Shown one piece after another: positions 1 to 8,096 of a DNA stretch of 8,516 nucleotides. Source of the DNA: DASZTV01 sp036267875. GTDB lineage: Bacteria; Actinomycetota; Actinomycetes; JAFAQI01. How positions within the stretch are numbered: the stretch's first letter is position 1; each line of letters begins with the position of its first letter. A program made the translations under genes and the position numbers. The stretch spans positions 1 to 8,516 of the forward strand of contig DATAVE010000171.1 of assembly GCA_036267875.1 (NCBI GenBank). The letters are read 5' to 3'. The notes below the pieces were generated by a model. That model was not told the DNA's origin. It was given only the letters and a program-made list of their open reading frames with translations, and made no database searches.

Positions 1-143
1 TCCAGACCTGGCAGGACCTGGGCATGACCGGTCGGCCCGACCAGGCGGCACCCGCGGTGCAGGACTACGCGGCGAAGGTGCTGCATGCGCATGCCGGATG
101 GTCCCCCTGGCCGGCCTGCTCGCGTCGCGAAAACCTGCGCTGA
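1..143 (+). CDS. C-terminal end of an unidentified protein (partial)
   Basis: The plus-strand frame beginning at base 3 is open from the window edge to a TGA at 141-143, giving 46 visible residues that begin QTWQDLGMTG and end in SRRENLR. Third codon positions are overwhelmingly G or C, the pattern of a real gene in a GC-rich genome. The other plus frame that stays open (from base 2) lacks this bias and runs on past the stop. The tail is hydrophilic with several tryptophans, has no membrane segment, and carries one cysteine in the context PWPACSRR. I do not recognise the family and assign no function. It converges on kdpE with only 42 bp between the two stops, so it is not part of the kdp operon. 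Its start lies outside the window. Confidence 0.6.
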   Translation, partial: QTWQDLGMTGRPDQAAPAVQDYAAKVLHAHAGWSPWPACSRRENLR

Positions 144-176
144 TTCTCCTGTTCCTCGCGTGGGTCCGTCAGGCCG

Positions 177-194
177 CAGCCCGACCTAGGGCTG
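177..194. terminator. Possible bidirectional terminator hairpin between convergent genes
   Basis: CAGCCC at 177-182 and GGGCTG at 189-194 form a perfect 6-bp GC-rich stem with a 6-base loop. It sits between the convergent upstream gene and kdpE, and its right arm lies inside the last kdpE codons. There is no T-tract on either side, so it would be an atypical intrinsic terminator at best. It is the only dyad I see in the 42-bp intergenic gap. The call rests on position and stem alone. Confidence 0.25.
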
Positions 195-866
195 GAAGCG
201 ATATCCCATCCCCGGCTCGGTGAGCAGGTGCCGAGGACGGGCTGGATCAGGCTCGAGCTTGTGTCGTAGTTGCGCCATGAACTGCCGGAGGTAGTGCGCG
301 GCGTCGTCGTAGTTCGGTCCGCGTACCGCGCGGATCAGCTCGCGTTGCGAGACCAGTCGACCCGGGTTGCGCACGAGGAGCTCGATCAGTTGCCATTCCG
401 TCGGCGTCAGCCGTACGGCGGCATCCGCTTCCGCGCGCGTCACACGATGCGCGGCCAGATCGACGGTGACGTCGCCGAAGGTGATGACCGGAGCCTCCTC
501 GGCGACCGCGGAGCGGCGGCTCACCGCCCGGATCCTCGCGAGAAGCTCGTCGACGTTGAACGGCTTGGTGACGTAGTCGTCCGCGCCGGCGTCGAGCGCC
601 TTGACCTTCGCCACGCTTTGGCTGCGCCCCGAGAGGATCACGATCGGCACCGCGGTCCAGCCCCGTAGGCCCCGGATCACCTCGACACCATCCATGTCGG
701 GCAGCCCGAGGTCGAGCACCACGATGTCGGGATGGCGTTGCGCCGCCGCGTCCAGTGCCTGGCGTCCGGTCGCCGCGGTGATCACGCCGTAGTTGCGGGC
801 GCGCAGGTTGACGCGCAGAGCCCGCAAGATCTGCGGCTCGTCGTCCACGACCAGGACGGTGGTCAC
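186..866 (-). CDS. kdpE: KdpE, OmpR/PhoB-type response regulator of the kdp operon
   Basis: This is a 226-residue cytoplasmic transcription factor that receives a phosphate from KdpD and activates kdp transcription when K+ is scarce. The receiver domain (about residues 1-118) shows the acidic pair D8-D9, the phospho-acceptor D52 in LDLGLPDMDG, the switch residue S79 in ILSGRS and the conserved K101 in TKPF. The C-terminal winged-helix DNA-binding domain (about 128-226) has the usual LTPTEWQLIELL entry, the NPGRLVSQRELI recognition region and the GMGYRF wing near the end. The length is normal for the family. The start is a GTG at 866-864 that overlaps the kdpD stop as GTGA, implying translational coupling. 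No good Shine-Dalgarno sequence is visible, which fits re-initiation. It is the last gene of the operon. The likely target is the repeat cluster at 8303-8355 (inference). Confidence 0.96.
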   Translation of the reverse strand: MTTVLVVDDEPQILRALRVNLRARNYGVITAATGRQALDAAAQRHPDIVVLDLGLPDMDGVEVIRGLRGWTAVPIVILSGRSQSVAKVKALDAGADDYVTKPFNVDELLARIRAVSRRSAVAEEAPVITFGDVTVDLAAHRVTRAEADAAVRLTPTEWQLIELLVRNPGRLVSQRELIRAVRGPNYDDAAHYLRQFMAQLRHKLEPDPARPRHLLTEPGMGYRFQP

Positions 867-3406
867 GGCATCGCCGGCTCTGACACGTCGTCGAGCGGCC
901 GTGCTGGACCCGTGGCAACTGGTAGCCGTACCACCATCGTGAGCCCGCCCCCAGGGGTGTCTTCAGGTGTCAGCTCGCCACCCATCGCCTCGGTCAGGCC
1001 TCGGGACAGCGCCAGTCCGAGACCGACCCCGGTGGTGTTGTCAGTGTCGCCCAGCCGCTGGAATGGCGTGAAGATCCGCTCCCAGTCAGTGGCCGGGATC
1101 CCGGGGCCGAAGTCGATGACGCGCACCTCGACCCATCCCGAGTGCGTGCTTCCCGCGATGCGGGGTGGTGCTTCGGCCGGCGAATAGCGCAGCGCATTGG
1201 CGGCGAGGTTGACGATGACCCGTTCGAGCAGCGCCGGGTCCGCGACTGTCTCGGGCAGGTTTTGCGGTATCGCGACGTCGATCCGAGCTGCAGCGGGACC
1301 GAGGTCGTCGAGGGCGAGTGGAACGACCTCGTCGAGCCGGGTAGGCGCGTTGAGCACGGCCATCGCACCGGCCTGGAGCCGACTGAGGTCGAGCAGGTTC
1401 TCGACCAGGCGCGAGAGACGCTGAAGCGACTCACGAGCGGTGGCGAGCAGCTCCTCGCGTTCGTCGGCGGCCCACACGATGTCGGCATTCGACAGGCTGT
1501 CGACAGCTGCGGTCGCAGAGGATAGCGGCGAACGCAGGTCATGGCTGACGGCAGCCAACAGCGCCGTGCGAAGTCGGTCAGCCTCTGCGAGTGGTTTGGC
1601 TGCGGCGGCGGCTGCAGCCAGTGACCGGTGCTCGATCACGGTTGCGATCTGCACGGCGAACACCGATAGCAGGCGCTGCTCGCGGCCCTGCAGCGGCCGG
1701 CCGCTCACCACCAGCTGGTGCATCTCGTCGACCTCGGCGCGGCCATCGTTCTTCGTGGGATCCGTGGTCGCGGGCGTCCCCGCCGCTTCGACCAGCCGCC
1801 AGCCGCCCGGGTCGGTGTCGCGTTCGACCAAGGCCACAGAAGTTAGCGACAGCGCCTCGCGTAGGCGCTCGAGCAGCGCCGACAAGGCATCGTCGCCGCG
1901 CAACACGCTGCCTGCGGCCGTCGCGAGAATCCTGGCCTCCGCCCCGGCGCGCGCGGCTTGCGTCGTACGTCGTGCCGCGACATCGACGACGGCGCTGACG
2001 GTCGCGGCGACGATGACGAATGCCACCAGCGCGATGACGTTGTCGTGCGCGGAGATGGTGAAGTGGTGGATCGGGGGAGTGAAGAAATAGTTGAGAAGGA
2101 CGCTTGCCGCAACAGCGGCGACGATGCCTGGGTACGCCCCTCCGACGAGCGCCACCGCGACCACCGCGACGAGGTAGCCCAAGAGATCGCTGTCGAGGTC
2201 GAGGTCCGTACGCCGGCTTGTGAGCAACAGGGTCAGCAGCGGCAGGACGACGGCCGCCAATCCGCCGCCTACAAGGCGGCGCCTTGGCGTCAGTCCGCCC
2301 GTCACCGACGGCAGCGACCGGCCACGGCCCATCTGCTCGTGCGTGACGATGTGGACGTCGATGTCACCGGCCTGACGGACCGTCGCCGCTCCGGTACCGG
2401 GACCGGTGACCAGCCTGTGCATCGGCGAGCGCCGCGATGCGCCGAGGACAAGCTGTGTGGCGTTCTGGGCCTGCGCGAACTCGATCAATGATTGCGCGAC
2501 GTTGCTGCCGGTCAACTCGTGATAGCTCCCGCCGAGCGACTCGACCAGGCGCCGCTGGCGCGCGAGCGCATCGGGGCGCGCTCCGGCCAATCCGTCGGCG
2601 ACGCTGATGTGAACGGCGAGGAGATCCGCGCCGCCGCGTGTTGCGATTCGCCTGGCGCGGCGGATCAGGGTCTCACCTTCTGGACCGCCCGTGAGTGCGA
2701 CGACAACCCGCTCCCTGGTCTCCCAGGTCTCGGAGATGTTGTGGTCCTTGCGGTACTCCTGGAGCGCGACGTCCACCTTGTCGGCGAGCCAGAGTAGGGC
2801 GAGTTCACGAAGGGCGCTGAGGTTGCCCATCCGGAAGTAGTTGCCGAGCGCTGCATCCACCTTCTCGGCCGCGTAGATGTTGCCGTGGGCCATCCGGCGC
2901 CGCAGCGCCTCAGGAGTGATGTCGATGAGCTCGACCTGCTCGGCGGCTCTGACGAAGGCATCGGGCACCGTCTCTTGCTGGCGGATCCCAGTGATCTTCG
3001 CGACCACGTCGTTGACGGACTCGAGGTGCTGGATGTTGACCGTCGACAGCACCGTGATGCCGGCGCCCAGCAGATCCGCAATATCCTGCCAGCGCTTCTC
3101 ATGATGAGAGCCGGGCACGTTCGTATGCGCCAGCTCGTCGACGCACACCACCTGAGGCTTGCGTGCGACGATCGCCTCGAGGTCCATCTCTTCGAACGTC
3201 GCGTGGCGATAGGTCACCGCTCGCGTCGGCACAACCTCCAGATCACCCACCATCGCACGGGTTCTTGCCCTGCCATGCGTCTCGATGAGGCCGACGACGA
3301 TGTCGGTTCCGCGCGCCTTCCGCCGATGCGCCTCGTCGAGCATCGCGTAGGTCTTGCCGACGCCTGGCGCCGCGCCGAGGTAGATCCGAAGCGTCCCGCG
3401 GGCCAC
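863..3406 (-). CDS. kdpD: KdpD, membrane sensor histidine kinase for potassium limitation
   Basis: This is an 847-residue sensor kinase/phosphatase partner of KdpE, slightly shorter than the enterobacterial form (about 890). The N-terminal KdpD domain has a Walker A motif GAAPGVGKT at 11-19 and a Walker B-like VVCVDELAHTN at 86-96. A universal-stress-protein-like domain follows at about 233-355, ending near LVLGASRRS. Four membrane segments lie at about 378-396, 408-424, 426-442 and 456-475. A GAF-like region (about 490-595) and an alanine-rich linker lead to the HisKA domain, with phospho-acceptor H622 in AVSHDLRSPLSS. The ATPase domain shows the N box (NLAANALRYSP, 733-743), DFGPGI (765-770) and GVGLGLAL (793-800). 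All key kinase residues are present. The start is a GTG at 3406-3404, 14 nt after the kdpC stop, with a G-rich ribosome site at 3417-3422. The start agrees with family members whose Walker A lies near residue 10. Confidence 0.97.
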   Translation of the reverse strand: MARGTLRIYLGAAPGVGKTYAMLDEAHRRKARGTDIVVGLIETHGRARTRAMVGDLEVVPTRAVTYRHATFEEMDLEAIVARKPQVVCVDELAHTNVPGSHHEKRWQDIADLLGAGITVLSTVNIQHLESVNDVVAKITGIRQQETVPDAFVRAAEQVELIDITPEALRRRMAHGNIYAAEKVDAALGNYFRMGNLSALRELALLWLADKVDVALQEYRKDHNISETWETRERVVVALTGGPEGETLIRRARRIATRGGADLLAVHISVADGLAGARPDALARQRRLVESLGGSYHELTGSNVAQSLIEFAQAQNATQLVLGASRRSPMHRLVTGPGTGAATVRQAGDIDVHIVTHEQMGRGRSLPSVTGGLTPRRRLVGGGLAAVVLPLLTLLLTSRRTDLDLDSDLLGYLVAVVAVALVGGAYPGIVAAVAASVLLNYFFTPPIHHFTISAHDNVIALVAFVIVAATVSAVVDVAARRTTQAARAGAEARILATAAGSVLRGDDALSALLERLREALSLTSVALVERDTDPGGWRLVEAAGTPATTDPTKNDGRAEVDEMHQLVVSGRPLQGREQRLLSVFAVQIATVIEHRSLAAAAAAAKPLAEADRLRTALLAAVSHDLRSPLSSATAAVDSLSNADIVWAADEREELLATARESLQRLSRLVENLLDLSRLQAGAMAVLNAPTRLDEVVPLALDDLGPAAARIDVAIPQNLPETVADPALLERVIVNLAANALRYSPAEAPPRIAGSTHSGWVEVRVIDFGPGIPATDWERIFTPFQRLGDTDNTTGVGLGLALSRGLTEAMGGELTPEDTPGGGLTMVVRLPVATGPARPLDDVSEPAMP

Positions 3407-3416
3407 GGTGGCTGCG

Positions 3417-3422
3417 CCCCCT
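3417..3422 (-). promoter_or_regulatory. Ribosome binding site of kdpD, overlapping the kdpC stop
   Basis: On the minus strand AGGGGG lies 10 nt upstream of the kdpD GTG start and overlaps the kdpC TAG stop. It supports the GTG choice at 3406, as no ATG exists near the N-terminus in that frame. Termination of kdpC and initiation of kdpD would take place on the same stretch of mRNA. Confidence 0.5.
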
Positions 3423-4305
3423 ACTGTCCGGGCAGCCGGTCAAGTGCCAGATTCAGCAGCAAGACATTGACCGCCGGCTCGCCCACGAAACCTAGTGTGC
3501 GCCCCGACGTGTAGATCCTGACGACCCCCATGACCCGCGCCGTCGTCAGGCCACGGATCCTGGCGACGCGCGGCGCCTGCAGCTTCGCGTACGCGACCGA
3601 GATGTCGGGGTCGAGGCCCGACCCGCTCGCGGTTATCGCGTCCGGCGGTACCGGGTTCTGCGGCCACGCCTTCCCCGGTCCGTGGATCGGGACGATCGTG
3701 CCGATGGCGATGTTCTCGCCGAACGTCGCGCAGGTAACCGGCGATTGGTCGTACGTCGAGATGAACGGTGTCGCGGGGCACTCCTGGTTCACGCTGATGA
3801 CCCTGACGACCCGGCCCGTAGTCCCGAGGTTGCGGATCACCGACAGCACCGCTCCGACGCCGTCGGCCGTGCAGTACGGCCTTCGGCCGTCAACGTCGTT
3901 CTCCTGGCCGACCTGCAGGCTGCGCGCACAAACCTGGCTGAGTAGCGCCTGGCTCCCAGCGTCGTCGTTCACCGATGGGTCGGGCAGCGTGTCGATGATG
4001 GATTCCGGACCTAGGTTGGAGGCCCCCGATGCCGTCGGGTCGTAGTCGCCGGCGGAGGGGCGGCTCTGGAAATACTTCTCGATCGGGCGGCCCTTCGCAT
4101 CGGTGAACGACTGCCCGAGGAGCGCTGATCCGACCACCCTTCCGTCGAGATGGATCAGCGAACCGTCGGCCCGGTGCTGCAAACCCGGGATCTGCGCAAT
4201 GGCTGTCACGGCGAGCGGGTAGCCGATGCCGAGGATCACGGTGACCACAAGGAGCAGGCGGAGCGCGGCAAGGTGCTGGCGGAGCCAGCTAGGGAGACGT
4301 GTCAT
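3421..4305 (-). CDS. kdpC: KdpC, enlarged potassium-ATPase subunit C with a cysteine-containing insert
   Basis: KdpC is the single-pass subunit of KdpFABC with a large extracytoplasmic domain. It stabilises the complex and affects the pump's apparent affinity. The one membrane helix is at about residues 13-37. Family motifs follow: the DGSLI...VVGSALLGQSF segment at 48-67, FQSRPSAGDYDPTASGASNL at 79-98, ITASGSGLDPDIS at 224-236, PRVARIRGL at 245-253 and the C-terminal GEPAVNVLLLNLALD at 275-289. At 294 residues it is about 100 longer than the roughly 190 usual in the family. The excess lies between about residues 130 and 218 and is in frame, compositionally similar and free of stops. It contains C145, C176 and C192, and C126 lies just before it, so two disulfides are possible (inference). 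The ATG is 6 nt after the kdpB TAA with only a weak ribosome site, suggesting coupling to kdpB. Confidence 0.95.
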   Translation of the reverse strand: MTRLPSWLRQHLAALRLLLVVTVILGIGYPLAVTAIAQIPGLQHRADGSLIHLDGRVVGSALLGQSFTDAKGRPIEKYFQSRPSAGDYDPTASGASNLGPESIIDTLPDPSVNDDAGSQALLSQVCARSLQVGQENDVDGRRPYCTADGVGAVLSVIRNLGTTGRVVRVISVNQECPATPFISTYDQSPVTCATFGENIAIGTIVPIHGPGKAWPQNPVPPDAITASGSGLDPDISVAYAKLQAPRVARIRGLTTARVMGVVRIYTSGRTLGFVGEPAVNVLLLNLALDRLPGQ

Positions 4306-4311
4306 GGTGTG

Positions 4312-6435
4312 TTACCTGATTCCCGGAATGAACTGCACGAGGAGATCGATGGCCTTGATCCCGATGAACGGGATGATCAAGCCCCCGCCGCCGTAGATGA
4401 GCAGGTTGCGCTGGAGCATCGCGGAGGCACTGCCGGGCCGGTAGCGGACGCCGCGCAGCGCTAGCGGGATCAGCGCGACGATGACGAGCGCATTGAAGAT
4501 GACCGCGGACAGGATCGCGGACTGCGGCGAATGCAGTCTCATCAAGTTGAGCTTGTCAAGGCCTGGATACACCGCCGCGAACATTGCCGGGATGATCGCG
4601 AAGAACTTCGCCACGTCGTTGGCGATGGAGAACGTCGTCAGCGCGCCACGGGTGATCAGTAGCTGTTTGCCGATCTCCACGATCTCGATGAGCTTCGTCG
4701 GGTTGGAGTCGAGGTCGACCATGTTGCCGGCCTCTTTCGCCGCCGACGTGCCCGTGTTCATCGCGACACCGACGTCGGCCTGCGCGAGAGCCGGTGCGTC
4801 GTTTGTGCCGTCGCCAGTCATCGCGACGAGCTTTCCGTCGGCCTGTTCGGAGCGGATCAGCGCCATCTTGTCCTCGGGCTTTGCTTCGGCGAGAAAGTCG
4901 TCGACACCGGCTTCGTCCGCGATGGCTTTCGCAGTCAGAGGGTTGTCGCCGGTGATCATCACGGTCCGGATGCCCATTGCGCGCAGCTCATCGAAGCGCT
5001 CGCGCATGCCTTGCTTGACGATGTCCTTGAGATGTACGACGCCAAGAGCACGGGCTGTCGAGCCGTCTCTTTCGGCAACGACCAGAGGGGTGCCTCCGGC
5101 CGCGGAGATGCCGTCGATCACCTCACTGAGATCCGGTGGGACGGCGCCGTCGCCTTGCCGCACCCAAGCGAGGACGGAGGCGGCGGCGCCCTTTCGGATC
5201 TCGCGGGAAATACCGCGCTCTGACATGTTGACGCCGCTCATCCGGGTCTGCGCCGTGAACTTCACGAACGTCGCGTGCGACAGCTCGCCCGATGCGCGCT
5301 CGCGCAAGCCGTAGCGAGACTTCGCGAGCACCACGATCGATCTTCCTTCGGGCGTCTCGTCGGCGAGGCTTGCGAGCTGCGCCGCATCGGCCAGGTCGGT
5401 CTCGCTCACTCCGTCTGCGGGCACTAGCTCGACGGCTTCGCGGTTGCCGATCGTGATCGTGCCCGTCTTGTCGAGCAGCAGCGTGTTGACGTCACCCGCG
5501 GCCTCGACCGCGCGACCTGACATCGCCAGCACGTTGCGCTGCACCAGGCGGTCCATGCCTGCGATTCCGATCGCTGAGAGCAGTGCGCCGATCGTCGTGG
5601 GGATAAGGCAGACGAGCAGCGACACCAGCACGATGCCGGTGACGCCGTGCTGGTTGAGCGCGAGCGAGTCCGCCACGCCGGGCTGTTGCGTCTTGGCGAA
5701 GATCGCGAACGGCTGGAGGGTGGCCACAGCCAGCAGGAAGATGATCGTCAGCGATGCGAGCAGGATGTTCAGCGCAATCTCATTGGGTGTCTTCTGCCGC
5801 GACGCACCTTCGACGAGGGCGATCATCCGGTCGATGAAGCTCTCCCCGGGCTTCTGGGTGATCTCGACAACGATGCGGTCTGACAGCACGAGGGTGCCGC
5901 CGGTCACCGAGCTGCGATCCCCGCCGGACTCGCGGATCACCGGTGCGGACTCTCCGGTGATTGCCGACTCGTCGACGCTTGCGATGCCGTACACGACGTC
6001 TCCGTCGCCGGGAACCAGCTGCCCTGCTTCGACCACGACGTACTCCCCGCGGGCGAGCTGCGTCGCCGGCACCTCCGTGACCGACGCGGTTGCCGGGTCG
6101 GCGCCGGGTCGCCACGTCGGTATCAGGCGGGCGATCGTCGTGGTCTTGGCGCGACGAAGGGATTCGGCCTGCGCCTTGCCGCGCCCTTCTGCGACCGCCT
6201 CTGCCAGGTTGGCGAACAGCACCGTGAGCCACAGCCACGCGGTCGTGATGGCCGCGAACGAGGTGTGTTCGATGATGGCCAGCCAGGTTGTCCAGACCGA
6301 GCTCACCTCCACGATGAACATCACCGGGTTCTTCCACAGCGTCAGCGGGTTGAGCTTCCGGAATGCGTCAGGCATGGACCGCCACAGCATCTTCGGGTCG
6401 AGCAGCCCGCCTTGAACTCTGGTTGACGCATTCAT
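4312..6435 (-). CDS. kdpB: KdpB, P-type ATPase catalytic subunit of the K+ pump
   Basis: This 707-residue P-type ATPase (class IA) hydrolyses ATP to drive K+ uptake through KdpA. The N-terminal membrane pair is at about 36-80, and the family signature AEAVAEGRGKAQAESLR follows. The actuator domain has TGES at 160-163. Its S163 matches the serine that is phosphorylated to inhibit the E. coli pump. CLIPTTIG (276-283) lies in the membrane segment before the phosphorylation domain, and DKTGT (322-326) carries the phosphorylated D322. The nucleotide-binding region includes FTAQTRMSG (393-401) and IRKG (413-416). MITGDN (493-498) and GDGTNDAP (541-548) complete the P domain, and three further helices end the protein. 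The external loop between the third and fourth helices (about 242-268) is about 14 residues longer than in E. coli. The ATG overlaps the kdpA stop as TGATG and has a strong GAAGGA site upstream. Confidence 0.98.
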   Translation of the reverse strand: MNASTRVQGGLLDPKMLWRSMPDAFRKLNPLTLWKNPVMFIVEVSSVWTTWLAIIEHTSFAAITTAWLWLTVLFANLAEAVAEGRGKAQAESLRRAKTTTIARLIPTWRPGADPATASVTEVPATQLARGEYVVVEAGQLVPGDGDVVYGIASVDESAITGESAPVIRESGGDRSSVTGGTLVLSDRIVVEITQKPGESFIDRMIALVEGASRQKTPNEIALNILLASLTIIFLLAVATLQPFAIFAKTQQPGVADSLALNQHGVTGIVLVSLLVCLIPTTIGALLSAIGIAGMDRLVQRNVLAMSGRAVEAAGDVNTLLLDKTGTITIGNREAVELVPADGVSETDLADAAQLASLADETPEGRSIVVLAKSRYGLRERASGELSHATFVKFTAQTRMSGVNMSERGISREIRKGAAASVLAWVRQGDGAVPPDLSEVIDGISAAGGTPLVVAERDGSTARALGVVHLKDIVKQGMRERFDELRAMGIRTVMITGDNPLTAKAIADEAGVDDFLAEAKPEDKMALIRSEQADGKLVAMTGDGTNDAPALAQADVGVAMNTGTSAAKEAGNMVDLDSNPTKLIEIVEIGKQLLITRGALTTFSIANDVAKFFAIIPAMFAAVYPGLDKLNLMRLHSPQSAILSAVIFNALVIVALIPLALRGVRYRPGSASAMLQRNLLIYGGGGLIIPFIGIKAIDLLVQFIPGIR

Positions 6436-8096
6436 CAGTGCAGTCCTTCAGCGAGAGGCCCGAGCGCGAGAGCTGGGAGGTAGGTGAGTGCGACGACGAT
6501 CAGTGCGACACCGACGACCATCGCGATGAAGAGGGCGCGGTGCGTCGGGAGGGTGCCCTCTGACACCGGCACCGCCTGCTGTTTTGCCAACGAGCCGGCC
6601 AAACCGAGCACGAAGATCATCGGGATGAACCGTGCCCCGAGCATCACGATGCCCAGCGCGGTGTTGTACCAAGCTGTGTTGACGCTGATGCCGGCAAAGG
6701 CGGACCCGTTGTTGTTGGCCGCTGACGTGAACGCATACAGCACCTCGGAGAACCCGTGTGCGCCGTGATTGAGCATCCCGGCACGTTCTCCGGGCAACGC
6801 CATCGCAATGCCTGTGCCGACGAGGGCGAACATCGGTGTGGCGAGGAAGTACAACGAGGCGAACTTGATCTCCGGCGCCGCGATCTTCTTCTTCAGGTAC
6901 TCCGGGGTGCGACCGACCATCAGGCCCGCGACGAACACCGTGATCACGGCGAGCACGAGCATCCCGTAGAGGCCCGAGCCGGTGCCACCCGGCGCGATCT
7001 CACCGAGTTGCATGTCGAGCAGCGCCACCGCGCCGCCGAGGCTGGTGTATGAGTCGTGAAAGGAGTCGACGGCGCCGGTCGACGTCAGCGTGGTCGATGA
7101 CGCGAACGTTGCCGAGTCGGGGATGCCGAATCGTTGCTCGGTGCCTTCGCTGGCGGCGCCGACCGCTGCAGGGACCGTGCCGTGGTGGGTGTCCTGGAAG
7201 ACATTGATCGACACCACGCTGCCGATCCAGAGCACTGCCATCACGGCGACGATCGCCAGGCCCTGCCGCTTGTCGCCGACCATCCTGCCGAACGTCCTGG
7301 GTAGTGAGAATCCGATGACCAGCAGGAGATAGATCTGGAACCAGTTCGTCCACGAGGTCGGGTTCTCGAACGGATGCGCCGAGTTGGCGTTGTAGAAACC
7401 GCCGCCGTTGGTACCCAGTTGCTTGATCGCCTCCTGGCTGGCCACCGGCCCGCCGGTGATCGATTGGCTCCCGCCGGCGATTGTGTGCGCAGTGGTCACC
7501 GAGTGGAAGTTCTCGATCCCGCCGCCCGCGACGAAGATGATCGCTGCGACGAAGGAGATCGGGAGCAGGATTCGGATGCAGGTGCGGACCAGGTCGACCC
7601 AGAAGTTGCCGAGCTGGTCGGTCCTGGAACGGGCGAAACCTCGTACCAGCGCGATCGCCACCGCAATGCCGACGGCCGCCGACGCGAAGTTCTGCACCGC
7701 GAGTCCGGCCATCTGCGCGGAATAGCCCAGCGCGGACTCGCCGGAGTAGGACTGCCAGTTTGTGTTGGTGGTGAAGCTGCTCGCGGTGTTCCAGGCCTGG
7801 CTCGCGTGCATACCGGCTAAGCCTTCGCTGAACGGCAAGTGGTGCTGGATGCGGAGGATGATGTAGACGATGAGCACGCTGACGAACGAAAAGGCGAGCA
7901 CGCTGCGCAGGTACGCCGGCCAGGTCTGCTCTGCGTCGGGGTTGATCCCGGTCGCGCGGTAGATCCATCGTTCGACGCGTAGGTGGTGATGCGACTGATA
8001 GGTCCGCGCCATGTAGTCGCCGAGGGGGCGATACGACACGGCGAGCGCGACGACGAGCGAGACGATGAAGATGACGCCGGCACTGTTTGCGCCCAT
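6435..8096 (-). CDS. kdpA: KdpA, potassium-binding channel-like subunit of KdpFABC
   Basis: This 553-residue polytopic membrane protein, close to the E. coli length, binds and translocates K+ and descends from the K+-channel superfamily. Four selectivity-filter repeats can be seen: SSFTTNTNWQSY (106-117), LGTNGGGFYNANSAHPFENP (227-246), SLGGAVALLDMQLGE (352-366) followed by GGTGSGLYG, and TSAANNNGSAFAG (457-469). Other signatures are the N-terminal YRPLGDYMARTY, the GINPDAEQTW segment, and GRTPEYLKKKI (395-405), a hallmark of the family. About ten membrane helices are present. The ATG overlaps the kdpF stop as TAATG. A GGAG ribosome site 8 nt upstream lies inside the last codons of kdpF. Nothing in the sequence suggests loss of function. 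Confidence 0.98.
   Translation of the reverse strand: MGANSAGVIFIVSLVVALAVSYRPLGDYMARTYQSHHHLRVERWIYRATGINPDAEQTWPAYLRSVLAFSFVSVLIVYIILRIQHHLPFSEGLAGMHASQAWNTASSFTTNTNWQSYSGESALGYSAQMAGLAVQNFASAAVGIAVAIALVRGFARSRTDQLGNFWVDLVRTCIRILLPISFVAAIIFVAGGGIENFHSVTTAHTIAGGSQSITGGPVASQEAIKQLGTNGGGFYNANSAHPFENPTSWTNWFQIYLLLVIGFSLPRTFGRMVGDKRQGLAIVAVMAVLWIGSVVSINVFQDTHHGTVPAAVGAASEGTEQRFGIPDSATFASSTTLTSTGAVDSFHDSYTSLGGAVALLDMQLGEIAPGGTGSGLYGMLVLAVITVFVAGLMVGRTPEYLKKKIAAPEIKFASLYFLATPMFALVGTGIAMALPGERAGMLNHGAHGFSEVLYAFTSAANNNGSAFAGISVNTAWYNTALGIVMLGARFIPMIFVLGLAGSLAKQQAVPVSEGTLPTHRALFIAMVVGVALIVVALTYLPALALGPLAEGLH
6444..6449 (-). promoter_or_regulatory. Ribosome binding site of kdpB, inside the kdpA 3' end
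   Basis: GAAGGA on the minus strand lies 8 nt upstream of the kdpB ATG, inside the final codons of kdpA. It is the best Shine-Dalgarno match in the operon and fixes the kdpB start at 6435 despite the 1-nt overlap with the kdpA stop. A strong site here fits the need for abundant KdpB relative to simple re-initiation. Confidence 0.6.

Noticed and set aside
144..185. A further small gene between the convergent stops
   Set aside because: The gap is 42 bp and holds only the weak hairpin. No start with a ribosome site is present.
1440..2090. A 216-codon plus-strand frame opposite kdpD
   Set aside because: It is a Ser/Ala-rich antisense shadow with no motif, while the opposite strand encodes the intact KdpD membrane and kinase regions.
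3421..4305. A frameshift, or a fusion of two genes, in kdpC as the cause of its length
   Set aside because: One continuous frame runs from the N-terminal helix to the C-terminal family motif without stops, and both conserved ends are in frame, so an in-frame insert is the simpler reading.
5444..6415. A long plus-strand open frame of 323 codons opposite kdpB
   Set aside because: It is the antisense shadow of a well-conserved P-type ATPase in GC-rich DNA. Its translation is low-complexity (Ser/Thr/Ala/Arg-rich) with no recognisable domain.
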